Positions 23,696-36,555 of a DNA stretch of 64,000 nt are shown here, piece after piece (position 1 is the stretch's first letter; each line of letters opens with the position of its first letter). Source of the stretch: Marisa cornuarietis (taxonomy: Eukaryota > Mollusca > Gastropoda > Architaenioglossa > Ampullariidae); assembly GCA_004794655.1 (NCBI GenBank), contig SMMW01000180.1, forward strand, positions 410,001 through 474,000, in the 5' to 3' direction. The notes under the pieces were generated by a model, which saw only the letters and a list, made by a program, of their open reading frames with translations, searched no databases and was not told the origin of the DNA. The translations under genes and the position numbers were made by a program.

Positions 23696-25644
23696 CCTCA
23701 TACTGTTTTCTGTAGCCCCACCTTTAGTGTATCCTGTAGCATCCTATAGCATATCGCGCAGCATTTAACAAACTTATCTACACGTCTCAGGCTGCGGAAG
23801 CTGGTTCTCTAAACACTCGGCTGTCCGCTTCCTTATGAAAAGGAAAGAAGGAAGGAGGAATTTTTAAAAATCTGCTTTGAAGCAGAGGTGAAGAAAAAAA
23901 CGAGATCTGTCGTTGTTCATTATCCATCAGAGATGCCCGGATGCAGTAGTTAGTGTTGATAAGCTTCCGCCTCCTGGGTAAAGCCAGCAGCTGCCAATGC
24001 CAGGTTCTCATTGGCTCACCAACATGCGGCCTTGACTGCTCGTGCACAACGGTTACCGCAAGATGAAGCAAGGGCCGGAATCCCGTCAGCAGAAGGAAGA
24101 CAAGCCCCTCGTCATGTTCCTTACAGGACTGCCAATGTCTGTCGCCTTGTCTCTTCATTAACTTTGTTCAACTCTCTCAGAACTCGGCGACAGAGCTGAT
24201 TGAATAGTTTCAGGGCTGTTCATCAGGCAGCATCTCATTTAAAAAGCTAAAGTTTTTCTTTGCAGGATCCTTTAAATCTTCTGGAGAAGTTTGAAATTGT
24301 CTCATGTTCGCATGTGTGGCGAGAACCAGTTCTGGTATCTGATGTCTGCACCTGGTATTCATTACACAACTGTCGACCTCCCCATCCTTAGAAACAGTCA
24401 ACCACTTCCTCAAGAGATGGCGGTGGTGTCAGTTTGTGTAGAGCACGGGGTCAGAACAATGGGTACTGACAAAGTTTAGTATAAAGTGACTGTAATGTCA
24501 ATGGCCTGAACTTTTACCTTCTGGCTCTGGATTCTTTGCTTGCTCTTTGGCGCGATCTTTACATCTTGTGTGTTCACAAACTGATTTGAAAGTAAATACC
24601 AGAAATATCAAAGAAAGCAGCAAATTAGTCACTATTATCTCAAATACCTCTAACTACCCCAAAAAAAGTCTTCATTGACTTTTGTAGGAATTTTCTCTGG
24701 ACCATCTCACATCCTACATCAGTCTACAGTTCTTCGCTCTGGTGAGGGTGGTCTCAGGAAATGGTGAGAAATGTTTTTCTCAACGTAGTTTTAAAACCAA
24801 GAGAAACTGAGGAAGACTTAAACAGGGTGAAAAGCTGCATTCGGTCTGAAAAAAGTTAAGAATACATTTATTGCAGCGCTGTGCTCATGGATTACCCATG
24901 AGTCTTCACAACGATGTACATGTTGTTCTGGTCTTGGATCGAATTTTCCCTGAAAAGGCCTTGTGAACATAATATGAACATTTTTCTTCAGTTTTTTTGT
25001 TTTGAGGGGAAGGGATGTGTGGGTGTGTAGTTTCTACGAAGTGGAGGATCCCAAAAGGTGATGTGGTCTCGGTTTTGTTTTGTAAAACATGTTTTGTTGT
25101 CTACTGGAAGGTGTCTGCTGTTTGGTCACGTGGCACACGTGTTGTATGACACAACATTTATGTCGACTGGTAGAACTTATTTGATGCCTGGTAGAAAATA
25201 AATTTGTTTTCTTGTAAAACATTTTAACGACGACGATTGAGGGTGGGGGGCGTATGTGGTAGTGGCGTGTGTGGTGGTGCGGGGTGAAGGACAGTCACGT
25301 GACAACACACGCACATCACGTGCTGCTTGGTCTGGCCGAGTGTAAGGATGTTTAATAAATTTCTCACCAACTGTCGGTCTTCCCCTTTGGCGAGGCGTGT
25401 TGTGATGAATCACTCTCTGAGTCTCTTCTGCTCACTAAAAACTGTTGGCGCAAACCCTCGGAGATCAAATCCTCGCTCAGCGCCCTCGGTTTTTGTTGTC
25501 GCCCTTGACGCTTTCTTTGTCTGTCGTCTCCGGGGAAACGGCGCCGGAGGTGTTAGCACCCACTTCTGTTTATTTTTTACAATTCCCTCGATTTGCCACG
25601 AACAGTGAATCCAGCCTTTGCTTATTGTTTTGTTTTTAATATTC
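23696..25644. other. Intronic unique sequence; no gene seen
   Basis: No domain recognised on either strand. Confidence 0.4.
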
Positions 25645-25866
25645 TTTGCTGTGGAATGCTCTGCTGTGGAAAAGACTGAAGACCCATTTGTTTATTTAAG
25701 ACGGACATAAACAACCAAGCAACACTTCTGTCTTTTTTTGTACTCTCGTGTTGTTTTATTTATTTATTTTGTTTCTCCCCCCCCCCCGTTTTTCGCTGCG
25801 CAATGAGCATTCTTCTGAATGGATACCTGCGCATTATAAATGATCATCATCATCATCATCATCATG
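25645..25866 (+). pseudogene. 3' end of a CR1/L2-type LINE with an (ATC)n tail
   Basis: From about 25651 the frame reads LLWNALLWKRLKTHLFI then a stop. This resembles the conserved end of many CR1/L2-like ORF2 proteins (LWN-L-P ... F-K-x-x-L-K-T-H-L-F). It is followed by a short 3' UTR ending GCGCATTATAAATGATCATC and an (ATC)n microsatellite at 25846-25866, the usual kind of tail for such elements. The copy is truncated; no RT motifs were recognised just upstream, although 25.3-25.6 kb may be its eroded continuation. Plus orientation inside the intron. Confidence 0.55.
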
Positions 25867-27759
25867 CATGATTGTTTTAGGCTGGTCCCAGTTCAGCAAG
25901 AGAACCGTTGGGATCATAACAGTACAAAGATATTGGAAGCAAGCATCTTAAAGATGCCGCAGGCTACACGAGTCTCCTCCCTGCCTTTGCCCAATCAGCT
26001 TTAAGTCCAGTGACCTAGTGACCCCAACAACCTGTGACTCAGACAAAGCTCCTCTGGTGTTCCGGAAGGTATACAGAGAACAATAGTCTCCCTACTTTTG
26101 TTGTAAGGGAAAGCACCCAGTAAGTTTTAGACGAAACTTGTGTACATCAGCTAATCTTCATGTCAGATTAATGTTAGAAAACTCGGGATAAACGGGGCAA
26201 AGTCTGGAATGTAACAGTCATTCAGGCAGACGACAGACGGATTGGAATAGAGCATAGAGAATAGAGAATAGAGAATAGGGGAGTAATATTCTTGGGGAAA
26301 GTATCCCACAATCTCCCTCAGTTCGATTTGTCTGTGGTCCCAGCCACCTTCACCCGACTCTTAAGGTATCCTTTCATTGTCGGACAGAATGGCATCATTT
26401 CCCAATCACTGCAGTACAATAAAAAAAGAAGAAAAGAACTGATTTGATGTCTCGGCTTAAAGGTTTCACGATATTACCTGTTGCAATGGCAGTAAACTTT
26501 GGAAGTTATTTTTTTGCGAAGGCAGAGCCCAACTCCTGTCCCTGCCTTTACCTCCACTAATAAAAAAAATAATAGCACCCATAAATAAGGTACCCGTTAG
26601 CGGAGCGTGAATAGAGAGGCACTGAGTCACTGGCCCGAGCGAACCTCGAACCAACCACACTTTGCTCTGAAGTGGAGCTTGAAGTCTAAGGAACCCTTAC
26701 TCGGGTTTTTTCTTCGGCTTCAGGGCAATAACACAGAGATGATCTCTCGAGAACTGACACCAGAAATTCTCTGAACTGAAATATTGCTGGGAAAAGAGGA
26801 GACAAGCCACCCGATGTGAGATCAAGAGAGACGCGTACATCGATGATAAACTGATGTCACAAAATGACAAAGACGAGCGAGACGGGTAGAGAGGGTGGGA
26901 GGTAGACTGGTGAAGCCCACGAATTTCGAAGCCCAGTTCGTGACATAGATGTCCATCACACTGTCGGTTACAATTCAGCACCCTTAAGACACCCTGGGTA
27001 CTCTTGGAATTAAAATAAAATGTTAACAGTTCGTCGACATTATTGCTGTTCTGCCAAAGGAGGGACAAAAGTTTTGATGACAGGTGTCAGGAGGTTTCCA
27101 ACATTTCCCGCAGTGAGATTCTGGCGGGTGGGAAGCCTTGTCGGGTAGTTTTGATGTGAAGAAATGTCAAAGGTCAGTCAGAGAGGGAGAAACAGTCAGC
27201 GGTTCTGGTTTTGGGGTTGGTTTCAGTCATTTTTTTTAAATGGATAATCAGTTTTGAGATTGTTATTTTTTTTATATTGTTACACGGCATCTTGAACATT
27301 GTCAGTGTTGCACCAGTGTGGATGTGACGACTGGCACATGGCGTGTGCTATCTGATGAATGACATGACAGGTCAAAGTACACAATCCGTCAAAACTGTCA
27401 ACTGTACATAGTGTATGCACATTTCCTCTCTACCTCCCACCCTTTACCCGTCCATCTCCGGGTCACTAAGCCACCCCTCTCCTCTCTCCTCTCTACCGCA
27501 TCAATTACTGCCACGTCCCAGGCTGACTACAAGGCTCGAAAGGCTGACAATTACAGCCAGACATTTGAAGAAAAGCTGCGAGCAAAGCCACTTCCATGTC
27601 GCCTAGTCATCGGAAACATTCTTGGCACAGAGAATTCATGAAAAAAACAAAAACAAAAACACGTGGCAGCGTATTCTAGGGAACAACTGGCTGTAGCCGA
27701 TGTTGTGTCAGGCGAGGGACTGAGATGTCAGCTGCTGTTTACCGACACAGCACTCCTCC
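25867..27759. other. Intronic unique sequence; no gene seen
   Basis: A short GAATAGA repeat lies at 26248-26282. Open frames here have no recognisable features. Confidence 0.4.
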
Positions 27760-28085
27760 AGCACTCTCCCCCCCCCCAACACACCCCAGCACTCCCCAGG
27801 ACTCTCCTGGTACTCCCCCAACACTCTCCCCCAACACTCCACGGCACTCTCCCCCAACACTCCCCAACACTCCCCAATACTCCCCCAACACTCCCCAGCA
27901 TTCTCCCCAACACACCCCAGCACTCCCGAACACTCCCCTGGCACTCCCTCAACACTCCTCAAAACTGCCCCGGCACTCCAACAGCACTCCCCGACACTCC
28001 CCCAGCACTCCCTCAACACTCCTCAAAAGTTCTCCGGCACTCCCCGACCCTCCCCCAGCACTCCCCCGGCACTCCCTAGCCCTGC
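27760..28085. repeat. Pyrimidine/CA-rich minisatellite of CACTCCCCCAACA words
   Basis: Variable 12-16-bp words made of CACTCC plus C(A/C)ACA fill about 325 bp. One strand has almost no G, so long frames appear in all registers; none is accepted as coding. Confidence 0.9.
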
Positions 28086-28749
28086 CCGTTTAGCGGCGTT
28101 TAGTGGCGGGCTTTTCCCTGCAGTAACATTCAGGTTTCAACATCGATCAGCAGTCGACTCCCACCTCTTGAAGCGCAGCGACTGCAGGGTGTGAGGAGCA
28201 TCTTGACAGACAGTACGAGTAAATATTTGCTCCTTAATTTAGAAAGACATGCTTGCACTCACCATCTCTCACCCTCGCACTTGCCTCAATGGCGCTCGGC
28301 ATAATGGAGGTCGCTGTCGCTGTCGCTTGTCGCTGCTTTAGTTGTTTCCTGTTTACACCGACCTTTGCACTCATTTCGGAAACAGAATCCTCTGATCGTC
28401 ATCCGCGTGTCGCCCACAGGTGACAACTTCTACCTGTGCGGGTCAGATGTCACCTTGTTCCCCACTTCCTGGTCGGGGTCATTGATGAGTTCACATCGTA
28501 AGTACTTTGAGAAGCGAGGAAACGATTAGTGAAATACAAGTCTGTAAACACTCAGCAGAGGATAAAGGGCATTGGGTTCTTTGAAACCAAAGGTCATGGA
28601 CTGTCAACAAGTTGTTTAGACAAAACTTTATTGAGTTCCGGGACATGAGGACGCATGAACACGCCTCAAGAAATCGCATTCCACAAACGTGAGTTGAGTA
28701 AAAGACGAGGATGTCAGGAGTTCTATCGTGTGCCTGTGCCCAGTAGACA
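28086..28749. other. Intronic unique sequence; no gene seen
   Basis: A CGCTGTCGCTGTCGCTTGTCG stutter near 28309 is the only local repeat. Confidence 0.35.
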
Positions 28750-28850
28750 TTTACTGACTCACGTTTCCAGAGATGTTCAAACCTCAGGCCCTAGACTCAA
28801 GTATGCAGTGGGTAGGATGGCAGCTCACCACTACACCGGATGCTGTCACA
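28750..28850 (-). mobile_element. tRNA-derived SINE head (minus strand), probable
   Basis: On the minus strand GGTGTAGTGGTGAGCTGCC (28837-28819) matches an RNA polymerase III A box, and TGAGGTTTGAAC (28786-28775) sits where a B box (GGTTCGANNCC) is expected, about 40 bp further. The rest of the cloverleaf is not preserved, so it is a SINE or tRNA relic rather than a working tRNA gene. Confidence 0.45.
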
Positions 28851-28992
28851 GCCATGAGTCCCAACGTGGGAGGTTGACACCGTCGTTGATTATTTGGAAT
28901 GTTAAGGGACGTCGATACGGTTACAGACAGTCTACCTCACAGTCTACCCTGAGTCAGTCCTTAGCTTCTGTAGACGATTGCATGATTACACC

Positions 28993-29997
28993 AGTGACAG
29001 TGACAACACTAAAGAATGAAATGTCAGTGACAGCACTAAAGAGTGACAGTTACCATGACAACTCTAAATAGTAACAGTGGCAACACTAAAGAGTGACAGT
29101 GACCGTGAGAAAACTAAAGAGTGACAGAGACAACACTAAATAGTAACAGTGACAACACTAAAGAGTGATAGTGACCGTGACAACTCTAAATAGTAACAGT
29201 GACAACACTAAAATGTGACAGTTACCATGACAACTCTAAATAGTAACAGTGACAACACTAAAGAGTGACAGTGACCGTGACAAAACTAAAGAGTGACAGA
29301 GACAACACTAAAGAGTGACCGTGACAACACTAAATAGTAACAGTGGCAACACTAAAGAGTGTCAGTGACTGTGACAACACTAAATAGTAACAGTGGCAAC
29401 ACTAAAGAGTGTCAGTGACTGTGACAACACTAAATAGTAGCAATGACAACACTAAAGAGTGACAGTGACCGTGGCAACACTAAAGAGTGACAGTCACTGT
29501 AACAACACTAAATAGTAACAGTGGCAACACTAAAGAGTGTCAGTGACTGTGACAACACTAAATAGTAACAATGACAACACTAAAGAGTGACAGTGACCGT
29601 GGCAACACTAAAGAGTGACAGTCACTGTGACAACACTAAATAGTAACAATGACAACACTAAAGAGTGTCAGTGACTGTGACAACACTAAATAGTAACAGT
29701 GACAACACTAAAGTGTGACAGTGACCGTGACAACACTAAAGAGTGACAGTGACAACACTAAAGAGTGTCAGTGACTGTGACAACACTAAATAGTAACAAT
29801 GACAACACTAAAGAGTGTCAGTGACTGTGACAACACTAAATAGTAACAGTGACAACACTAAAGAGTGACAGTGACCGTGACAACACTAAATAGTAACAGT
29901 GACAACACTAAAGAGTGACAGTGACCGTGACAACACTAAATAGTAACAGTGACAACACTAAAGAGTGACAGTGACCGTGACAGTGACCGTGACAACA
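28993..29997. repeat. 1-kb compound minisatellite of ACAACACTAAA(G/T)AGT words
   Basis: Two alternating half-units, GTGACAGTGACCGTGACAAC and CACTAAATAGTAACAGTGAC, with variants GTGTCAGTGACTGTGACAAC and GTGGCAACAC, form irregular higher-order units. Divergence is moderate at the left end and low at the right end. Confidence 0.92.
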
Positions 29998-30787
29998 CAA
30001 TCCCCGAGTCACAGTTCGCGTTATGACAGGCACGACACCCGGGGGGTGGGTTCTACCCCATTCATCTTTCAAATCACGTGGTCAGTAACTTGACTTCGTT
30101 CCGACGATCTATTGATCGGTTAATCAGATCAAGATGGCGACTGACGAAGCTTATCTCCGAGGCGAATAGAAATACTGAAGTCAGTGGCTTCCTATCATGG
30201 GGGGAGGGGGTACTGGGTGGGTGGGGGAGGGAGGGAGGCATGCCTGGTCTGATCTTGTCGGAAATTACAGTTATTATTTGAGTGGCTGCAATCTTCATGC
30301 GCGGCACCAGCAAAGCTCCCTGCAGTCCGCAGTGAATGGTCTCATCTTCATGGCATTCGCTTATTTCTCCCTCGCCAACAAAATAGAAGAGCCAGCGAGA
30401 TTTAGCAAGGTTTAGCGAGATATGGCGGGATGTGGTGGAGATGTAGGGAACTATCAGCAGTTATTGCGGTTTGTTCTACCACGTGTGACTACCACTCATC
30501 CTTCCTTTGTGCCAGTTGCTTGCGGCCGAGTGTAAATGGACCTCTGTGTCGCGGCCATTATTCTCCTCATCAAAATAGAAACATCATCGTTTGCAATGAT
30601 CCCTCGTGTATCAGCCTCCTCCATCGCAGTAGAGTGAGTCATGTCTAACCATTAAATTCCCTGGATACACGTGTCAGTATGTAGTAAAAAAAAAATAATA
30701 ACCTTCATACCAACTGCTCCTCTTGAGCCGAATTTTCTTGTAGGATTTACATCCTAGTATACTTGTAAGTCTGCCTATTTCCTGGCA
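29998..30787. other. Intronic unique sequence; no gene seen
   Basis: Includes one AAGATGGCGA word at 30131 and a G-rich run near 30198-30237. No coding signal. Confidence 0.4.
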
Positions 30788-31292
30788 ATGTCTGCCTTGC
30801 CTTATTTATACGACAATGTCTACCTTGCCTTATTTATACGACACTGTCTACCTTGCCTTATTTATACGACACTGTCTACCTTGCCTTATTTATACGACAA
30901 TGTCTACCTTGCCTTATTTATACGACACTGTCTACCTTGCCTTATTTATACGACAATGTTTACCTTGCCTTATTTATACGACAATGTCTACCTTTCCTTA
31001 TTTATACGACAATGTCTACCTTGCCTTATTTATACGACACTGTCTACCTTGCCTTATTTATACGACAATGTTTACCTTGCCTTATTTATACGACAATGTC
31101 TACCTTTCCTTATTTATACGACAATGTCTACCTTGCCTTATTTATACGACACTGTCTACCTTGCCTTATTTATACGACACTGTCTACCTTGCCTTATTTA
31201 TACGACAATGTTTACCTTGCCTTATTTATACGACAATGTCTACCTTGCCTTATTTATACGACAATGTCTACCTTGCCTTATTTATACGACAA
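30788..31292. repeat. 28-bp minisatellite, 18 copies
   Basis: Units begin TGTCTACCTTGCCTTATTTA and end TACGACA(A/C). Variants TGTTTACC and CTTTCC mark a repeated block. Because the unit lacks stops in all three plus frames, three overlapping long frames (154-204 codons) appear; none is accepted as a protein. Confidence 0.95.
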
Positions 31293-31569
31293 TGAGTGTC
31301 TTGGCTTATTTGTGTGATGAAACTCACACCAGATGTTACTCTGTGGCTCTAATCATAGCTCAGCTTTATCTGTGGCTAGACTCGAAGAACTCACGTGTGT
31401 GATATCACACAGATACCCTAGCATCTAGTCGCAGCCCCTCCAGTAGTCGTACCCATGACAGTATCATTTCGATGTTATTCCTGTTATCTGTATTTTGTTT
31501 CTTTCTCTCTGCATGGTGATGTTTAAAGGTTGTGGTCTAAAAAAGGGGGGGAGGAGGGTATTCACTTAG
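31293..31569. other. Spacer, nothing seen
   Basis: Unique sequence; the G-run at 31542-31556 might be an eroded hAT end but cannot be shown. Confidence 0.35.
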
Positions 31570-32757
31570 TTTGATTTTGAAACAGTCTTGTCGCGAGCTC
31601 AAGTTTTTCACTTTTATCAGCAAATCCTGGCCTCTTGTAGTCTCTCATCGACTCCGTGGAAAGCAGTTACCGTGTTTTATCGAAGTTATCGTTAACGCCA
31701 CGGATATGATAAGCAGCTGTACTATCATCTGTCCTATCATCTGTACCATCATCTGTACTATCATCCAGCGCCAGAGAATACCAGTCACACTACTCACTAT
31801 TATGTATCAACTGTTCCAGCAAACATGCTCCATGTCCTCTGTTCACTGACAGCTGATATTCTTCAAATGTTTGTTGTTTGGACTCACGAGTTCGACCACA
31901 TCAAGTCTGTGTATTTTGAGGAACTCGCTGTCCACGAACGCCCTGTTCTCTTCTACAATATTATCTTCCACAATAAAACTCACTTTTGTTGCCGCCTCCT
32001 GGGTTTTGCTCTCTTTGCTAAATATTTGTTGTTGCTCATTCAACTATTCCGCCTACTGGAGTCACTTTTTCTGTAAGACCCTGGATGCTTTGTGTTCAAG
32101 TGCGGCTTCTGGTTGTGTTCTTTGAAAGCTGCGATACTTTCCCGGCATGTTAAGCACACAGCTTCATCCCCTACATCGGCGACAAAATGCCATGTTGTCC
32201 ACTCGTTGAATCTGTGACACTCATCATCCACATTTCTCTTTTTTTCTGTCACTCATCGTGTTGAACTGCTACAGTACTGTAACTGCACGAGACCTGTGCA
32301 CAAGCAGACACTGAACAACTCAACTTATGACGAGGCTCCGGGTGTTTGTGGGGGGGTGGGTGGTGGTGGTGGGGAGGGACCAAAACCCTCAAGGCTCCAA
32401 TCTCTACCCATAATACATTCGGGTCCCTGCGCTATCACAACACCGGTAAACTGTGGTCAGACGAAGTTCAAACAAAACAGTTGGTCAGGGTTCACGCCAT
32501 GTTGCCGCCAGTCTTTTACTTTGAAGGCAGCCGCCCCGACTATTTCTCTCACGACTACGTCACACAAGTCACCCGTTATGTTTATTTTTATACTTTGTGT
32601 TAGAATGCTAGGGAGGCCGGTTTCTAAAGCGAAGTCGTATTAAAAAAATTTCTATCAAATAAACCAAGGCTAAATTTAAAAAAACAAACTAATGAAGAAG
32701 AGTGCACTTCACATTCTGTCCAAAGACGTCAGTGGGACTTACTTTGCCCACCACACC
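31570..32757 (-). pseudogene. Broken hAT-superfamily transposase with one recognisable element end
   Basis: On the minus strand, 32252-32040 encodes a BED-like zinc-finger start: FNEWTTWHFVADVGDEAVCL, then TC, FKEHNQKPHLNTKH (C-x2-C...H-x4-H). After a frameshift, 32043-31843 reads ATKVSFIVEDNIVEENRAF and FLKIHRLDVVELVSPNNK, the next conserved block of GTF2IRD2/ZBED-like hAT transposases. A third frame (31783 downwards) gives WYSLALDDSTD and YHIRGVNDNFDKTR then LLSTESM, matching the S-L-A-L-D-E-S-T-D block. There are at least two frameshifts and stops, so it is inactive. The DDST block is enlarged by 12-bp repeats. The outer end near 32757 (GGTGGGCAA on the minus strand) resembles the TIR of the MITE at 47762, and 32560-32740 aligns with that MITE's right half. 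The other end is not found. Confidence 0.72.
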
Positions 32758-33589
32758 ATGGTCACGTGACGATCTTCAAGTGCCTACTGTATGCACAAAA
32801 ACACTCGGCGAGACTGAGCTGAACATGCCTGCACCTCTCACTACTGTCCACCTGTGAACTGCTTTCTGTTCCCTAGTTTGTTGGTTGGTTTATTTATTCA
32901 TCTTCTCCCTCGTGTATCCTGGCCACACTGAGGGTCGAGGATTCGCTGGGTGTTAGGTGTGGAGGTGTTGAAGCCCGATCATTAGCTGTAGGATAAATCA
33001 CCAGGGCAGTATACACAACACAGGCTACACAAAGCCACACCACGTGACCGAGTACATGGCTGACGTCTGCTGACGTACCCTTCACCCTCCTACCTCCCCC
33101 CCTCCCCACAGACCTACGGCTGCTGGTAACCGTCACAGCTGTGTAACCGCCTGCAGCTGCCGCGGGCAAACACTAAGCAAAGTGGAATGACTCATGTCAA
33201 TTTCTAAACTCAAATGAAATTAGTCATGTCAATTTCTCAATGGGTCAATAAAGAAAATGAGTTCTACGGTGTCAGCAGCTGGAGTACTTCCACAGGACTT
33301 TCCTGAGCGAGAAATGATGAAAGACGAACGCGGAGAGAGATTTTTTTAATGCAATGACATGAACTACATCAACTACAAGATGAAAAGCTGTCAGCTTTGT
33401 TGCTGTCACAAGACATGGCGTGTAGTATGATATGATTCCCCCCACCCCAGGACTGGCTTTGTGTCAGCAGGAGGCTTTCTTTACAATGTTTTGAAAGAAA
33501 TATGTGCACTGAAGTCTGCTGGCATTGAAAAAAATAACTAGTTTAAGAGAAGATTGACGTATTGTACTTGGCAGCAAAGAACCGTTAGG
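32758..33589. other. Intronic unique sequence; no gene seen
   Basis: A 20-bp word around ATGTCAATTTCT is present twice (33196 and 33227). No coding signal. Confidence 0.4.
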
Positions 33590-33936
33590 GTGAGACAAGA
33601 CTGTGTGGATGATTGTCAAGACATCATATCGGGTGAGACAAGACAGTGTGGATGATTGTCAAGACATCATATCGGGTGAGACAAGACAGTGTGGATGATT
33701 GTAAAGAAATCATATCGGGTGAGACCAGACTGTGTGGATGATTGTCAAGACATCATATCGGGTGAGACAAGACTGTGTGGATGATTGTCAAAACATCATA
33801 TCGGGTGAGACAAGACTGTGTGGATGATTGTCAAGACATCATATCGGTTAAGACAAGACAGTGTGGATGATTGTCAAGAAATCATATGGGGTGAGACAAG
33901 ACTGTGTGAATGATTGTCAAGACATGATATCGGGTG
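33590..33936. repeat. 43-bp minisatellite, 8 copies
   Basis: Each unit carries GGGTGAGACAAGACTGTGTG followed by GATGATTGTCAAGACATCAT. Point variants distinguish most copies. Confidence 0.93.
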
Positions 33937-36419
33937 GTCTCGAGTCTCTCCTCAATGTTTATACAAACACTCGTCAACACTTGCTGAGCTCCTGTCCTGT
34001 CCGAGTGGACAACACTGTCGTTAGTTACAGGTATCGTTAACACTCTTATCGTCTATTTTTTAATCTTTTTTGGGTACATCATTTCTGGACATGGTACGAG
34101 ATAAAATATAATCCCAAAAGAGGATAAGACAATATCAGTCCAATAATCTGTCAGGAGCCACATGGGCTGGAGTCGGCCACAGAGGATGTAGAAAGACGGG
34201 GGCAGAAAATAAAAAGCATTTAGATAATTGAGAAACATTTGACAAGCTTGTCGATGATGACAATGTCACGACGACTGCCTCAGATTCCAAAAACTAAAAA
34301 ACTTCGTCAAGGTCGCTCAAAGCAGCTCATGTAAAGCGAACAACTTCTGAAACTTTTCATTTCAGAAAGTTTATCCCGCCCTCAGACACCGAGTATTAGT
34401 CCCGAGCGGCTCGTCTTTGTCACAAGCATCATCTCCATCGCCGTCTCTGTGGTTACCCCTGTCCCCCTGTTTCTCTCAGTAAACCAGTTCTCTGGTCCTC
34501 CCTCCTAACGCTCCCCCCCCGCCCCACCCATCTTCTTGTCATATGTTTCCAGGTAAACACCCGACTCCTGCTATCTATCAAATGAGCCTCCCGAGGCAGA
34601 ATTATTTGAAATGATTGATCTGAAGTCTTTTTTTTTCTTTTTGCTCCAAGCGGCATAGAAGCGATTTCCGATCACGCACCCCGGGTAGAGTTTCCACGTC
34701 ACCAGGCGATGCTGACCTTTTGCAGCAGTCAGACTGGAGACCTTTGTTTCATCCTCACCTGCAGTCGTGTACACGTGTGGGTGTGTTCGAGAACAGGTGC
34801 AGGCAGCAGCTTCTTGTGTCACTAGGCAAAGCAAACAGTAAGTCAGCGGGTACACGGGGTACACGGGGTACCTAACATGGCGACTGTCTGTGAGCAAGTA
34901 ACACGTGTTGATAACTACTCACTCATACCTCGCAGTCTTTACTCAACTCCAGGAAAGACCAGCAGATTAATGCTTGTAATTCTGGATCATAATTCGAGCT
35001 GTGACTTATTTTAAAAGATCATTTACTTAGTCAACACTTAGCTATAACTGGCGTTAGTTAATAAGGACATCGATGATATATAATAAATGATGTTTATTTT
35101 TCTGTTTTAACATATAAAACAAGAGGTTGCCTCCGCTTTCTTCCAGGAGAAAAAAATTCAAAGGTGGAGAGAGGATATTTTATCAGACAAGAGCTTCAGT
35201 GATCTGTGAATAGTCTGCTGGCTTGTAATCAGTGTTGTTCCATCCGTCTGCCTGCAGCAGAAACCCTCGTCGTGTCCACTTTGATGTTTTTTGTTGTTGT
35301 TGTTTGTTTTTTTTTGTCCCTTCTTTCTGATAATAGCAGTAACTCATTGTACGGCCCTGGCCGATATGTGACTCTTTGCTGTCTAAGAAAATCGTGGACT
35401 TCCAGCTCTGTGATCAAACCTGTTTTTTTTTTTTTTCAAATAATGATGCAAGGGTCAGAGGTCACTTGAGCCAGAGACGGGTGGCGGCCACACATGGGTG
35501 CTAGTGTCTGTCTGACCATGCACCTGTCATCCTCACCCTCACCTCTCACCCCTTTCGTGCCCTCGCACGAAAGGAGAAACAAAAAACACGAAATGTTTCT
35601 GAGACATTTCAGTTGGTCATGTGACCTGCTCTGTAAACTTTCCCCCAAGGGTGGGCGACCCTGTGTGGCTTTTGTTTGCGGCCTGTCTGCCGTGTGACAA
35701 CACCTTCTAACATTTCACCTCGGTTTACAGTTTGTCACCAGGGCTTCCATGGCCGCTCGCCAATTTGATTGAACAAGTGTTAGTATAAAATGTTTGCTGT
35801 GTTCGAGGCAATATCTACTTTTCTGACACCATAAAGTTGTAAAACAAACACAAAATCAAGAGAGAAATCAGTGTATATAGTTCAAGCTAAGTACTAAGTA
35901 CCAACTGTTGAAGTCTACGTGGTGTGGTTGTTAACTGTGAGTTAGTATTCCAAAGCAGGCGGTTCGGTTTCTAGGTTGGCTTTTTAAAGTTAAACTCTAA
36001 ATTTAGTTTTTTCCACAAAACAAATCTGTGGGTTTGTGTTACAGCGGACCGATTCCCGAGTAAGCTGTTTAGAGATTGTACTTGGTTGGGACAAGGCATT
36101 TCTCTACTGTGTGTCTCTCTCTCCATCGTCTTCATCAAGAGACTTCATGCCCATCGGTCTCTTTCGCGTTTCCTCTAGAAACCTGCTTCTCATCGACAAA
36201 AGCAGGTACATTGCGAAACGATTGCAATGAACTAATCTTTGATTCCCAGCTCCCCCCCCCCAATTCGCTACAATTCGTCAAAGCTATTTTACAGCACAGA
36301 CTCTTGATGACCTTTTTGCCAAACACTCTTCCAAATCAATCTTGGCATATGTAAAGTCCATTCAGATTTTTCACCTGATATGATAGAACTTATATGTTTA
36401 AAAAACTGTTATTTTGTAA
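33937..36419. other. Intronic unique sequence; no gene seen
   Basis: Several T or A homopolymers. No domain recognised. Confidence 0.4.
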
Positions 36420-36555
36420 AACTAAGAAAAGAGAAATCTATAGACTTGTACAATTACTTTATATCAACCTTTGAATAGTCATGTACATTGTTTTTGCCAT
36501 GAGATAGCCATAGTTGCTGACTTGGCATAAAACAACAACTAACTAACTAACTAAG
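36420..36555 (+). mobile_element. Probable LINE/SINE 3' tail with (AACT)n end
   Basis: ATAGCCATAGTTGCTGACTT followed by GGCATAAAACAACAACTAACTAAC is the form of a retroposon tail (conserved 3' end plus short tandem tail), familiar from molluscan elements. The body upstream is not recognisable. Confidence 0.35.

Noticed and set aside
30131..30139. AAGATGGCG words also at 39868, 42859 and 61274 as YY1 promoters
   Set aside because: Scattered single motifs without CpG context, start codon frames or donors; chance is sufficient.
30788..31402. Long frames in all three plus registers over the 28-bp array
   Set aside because: Three simultaneous open frames show that the unit simply lacks stops.
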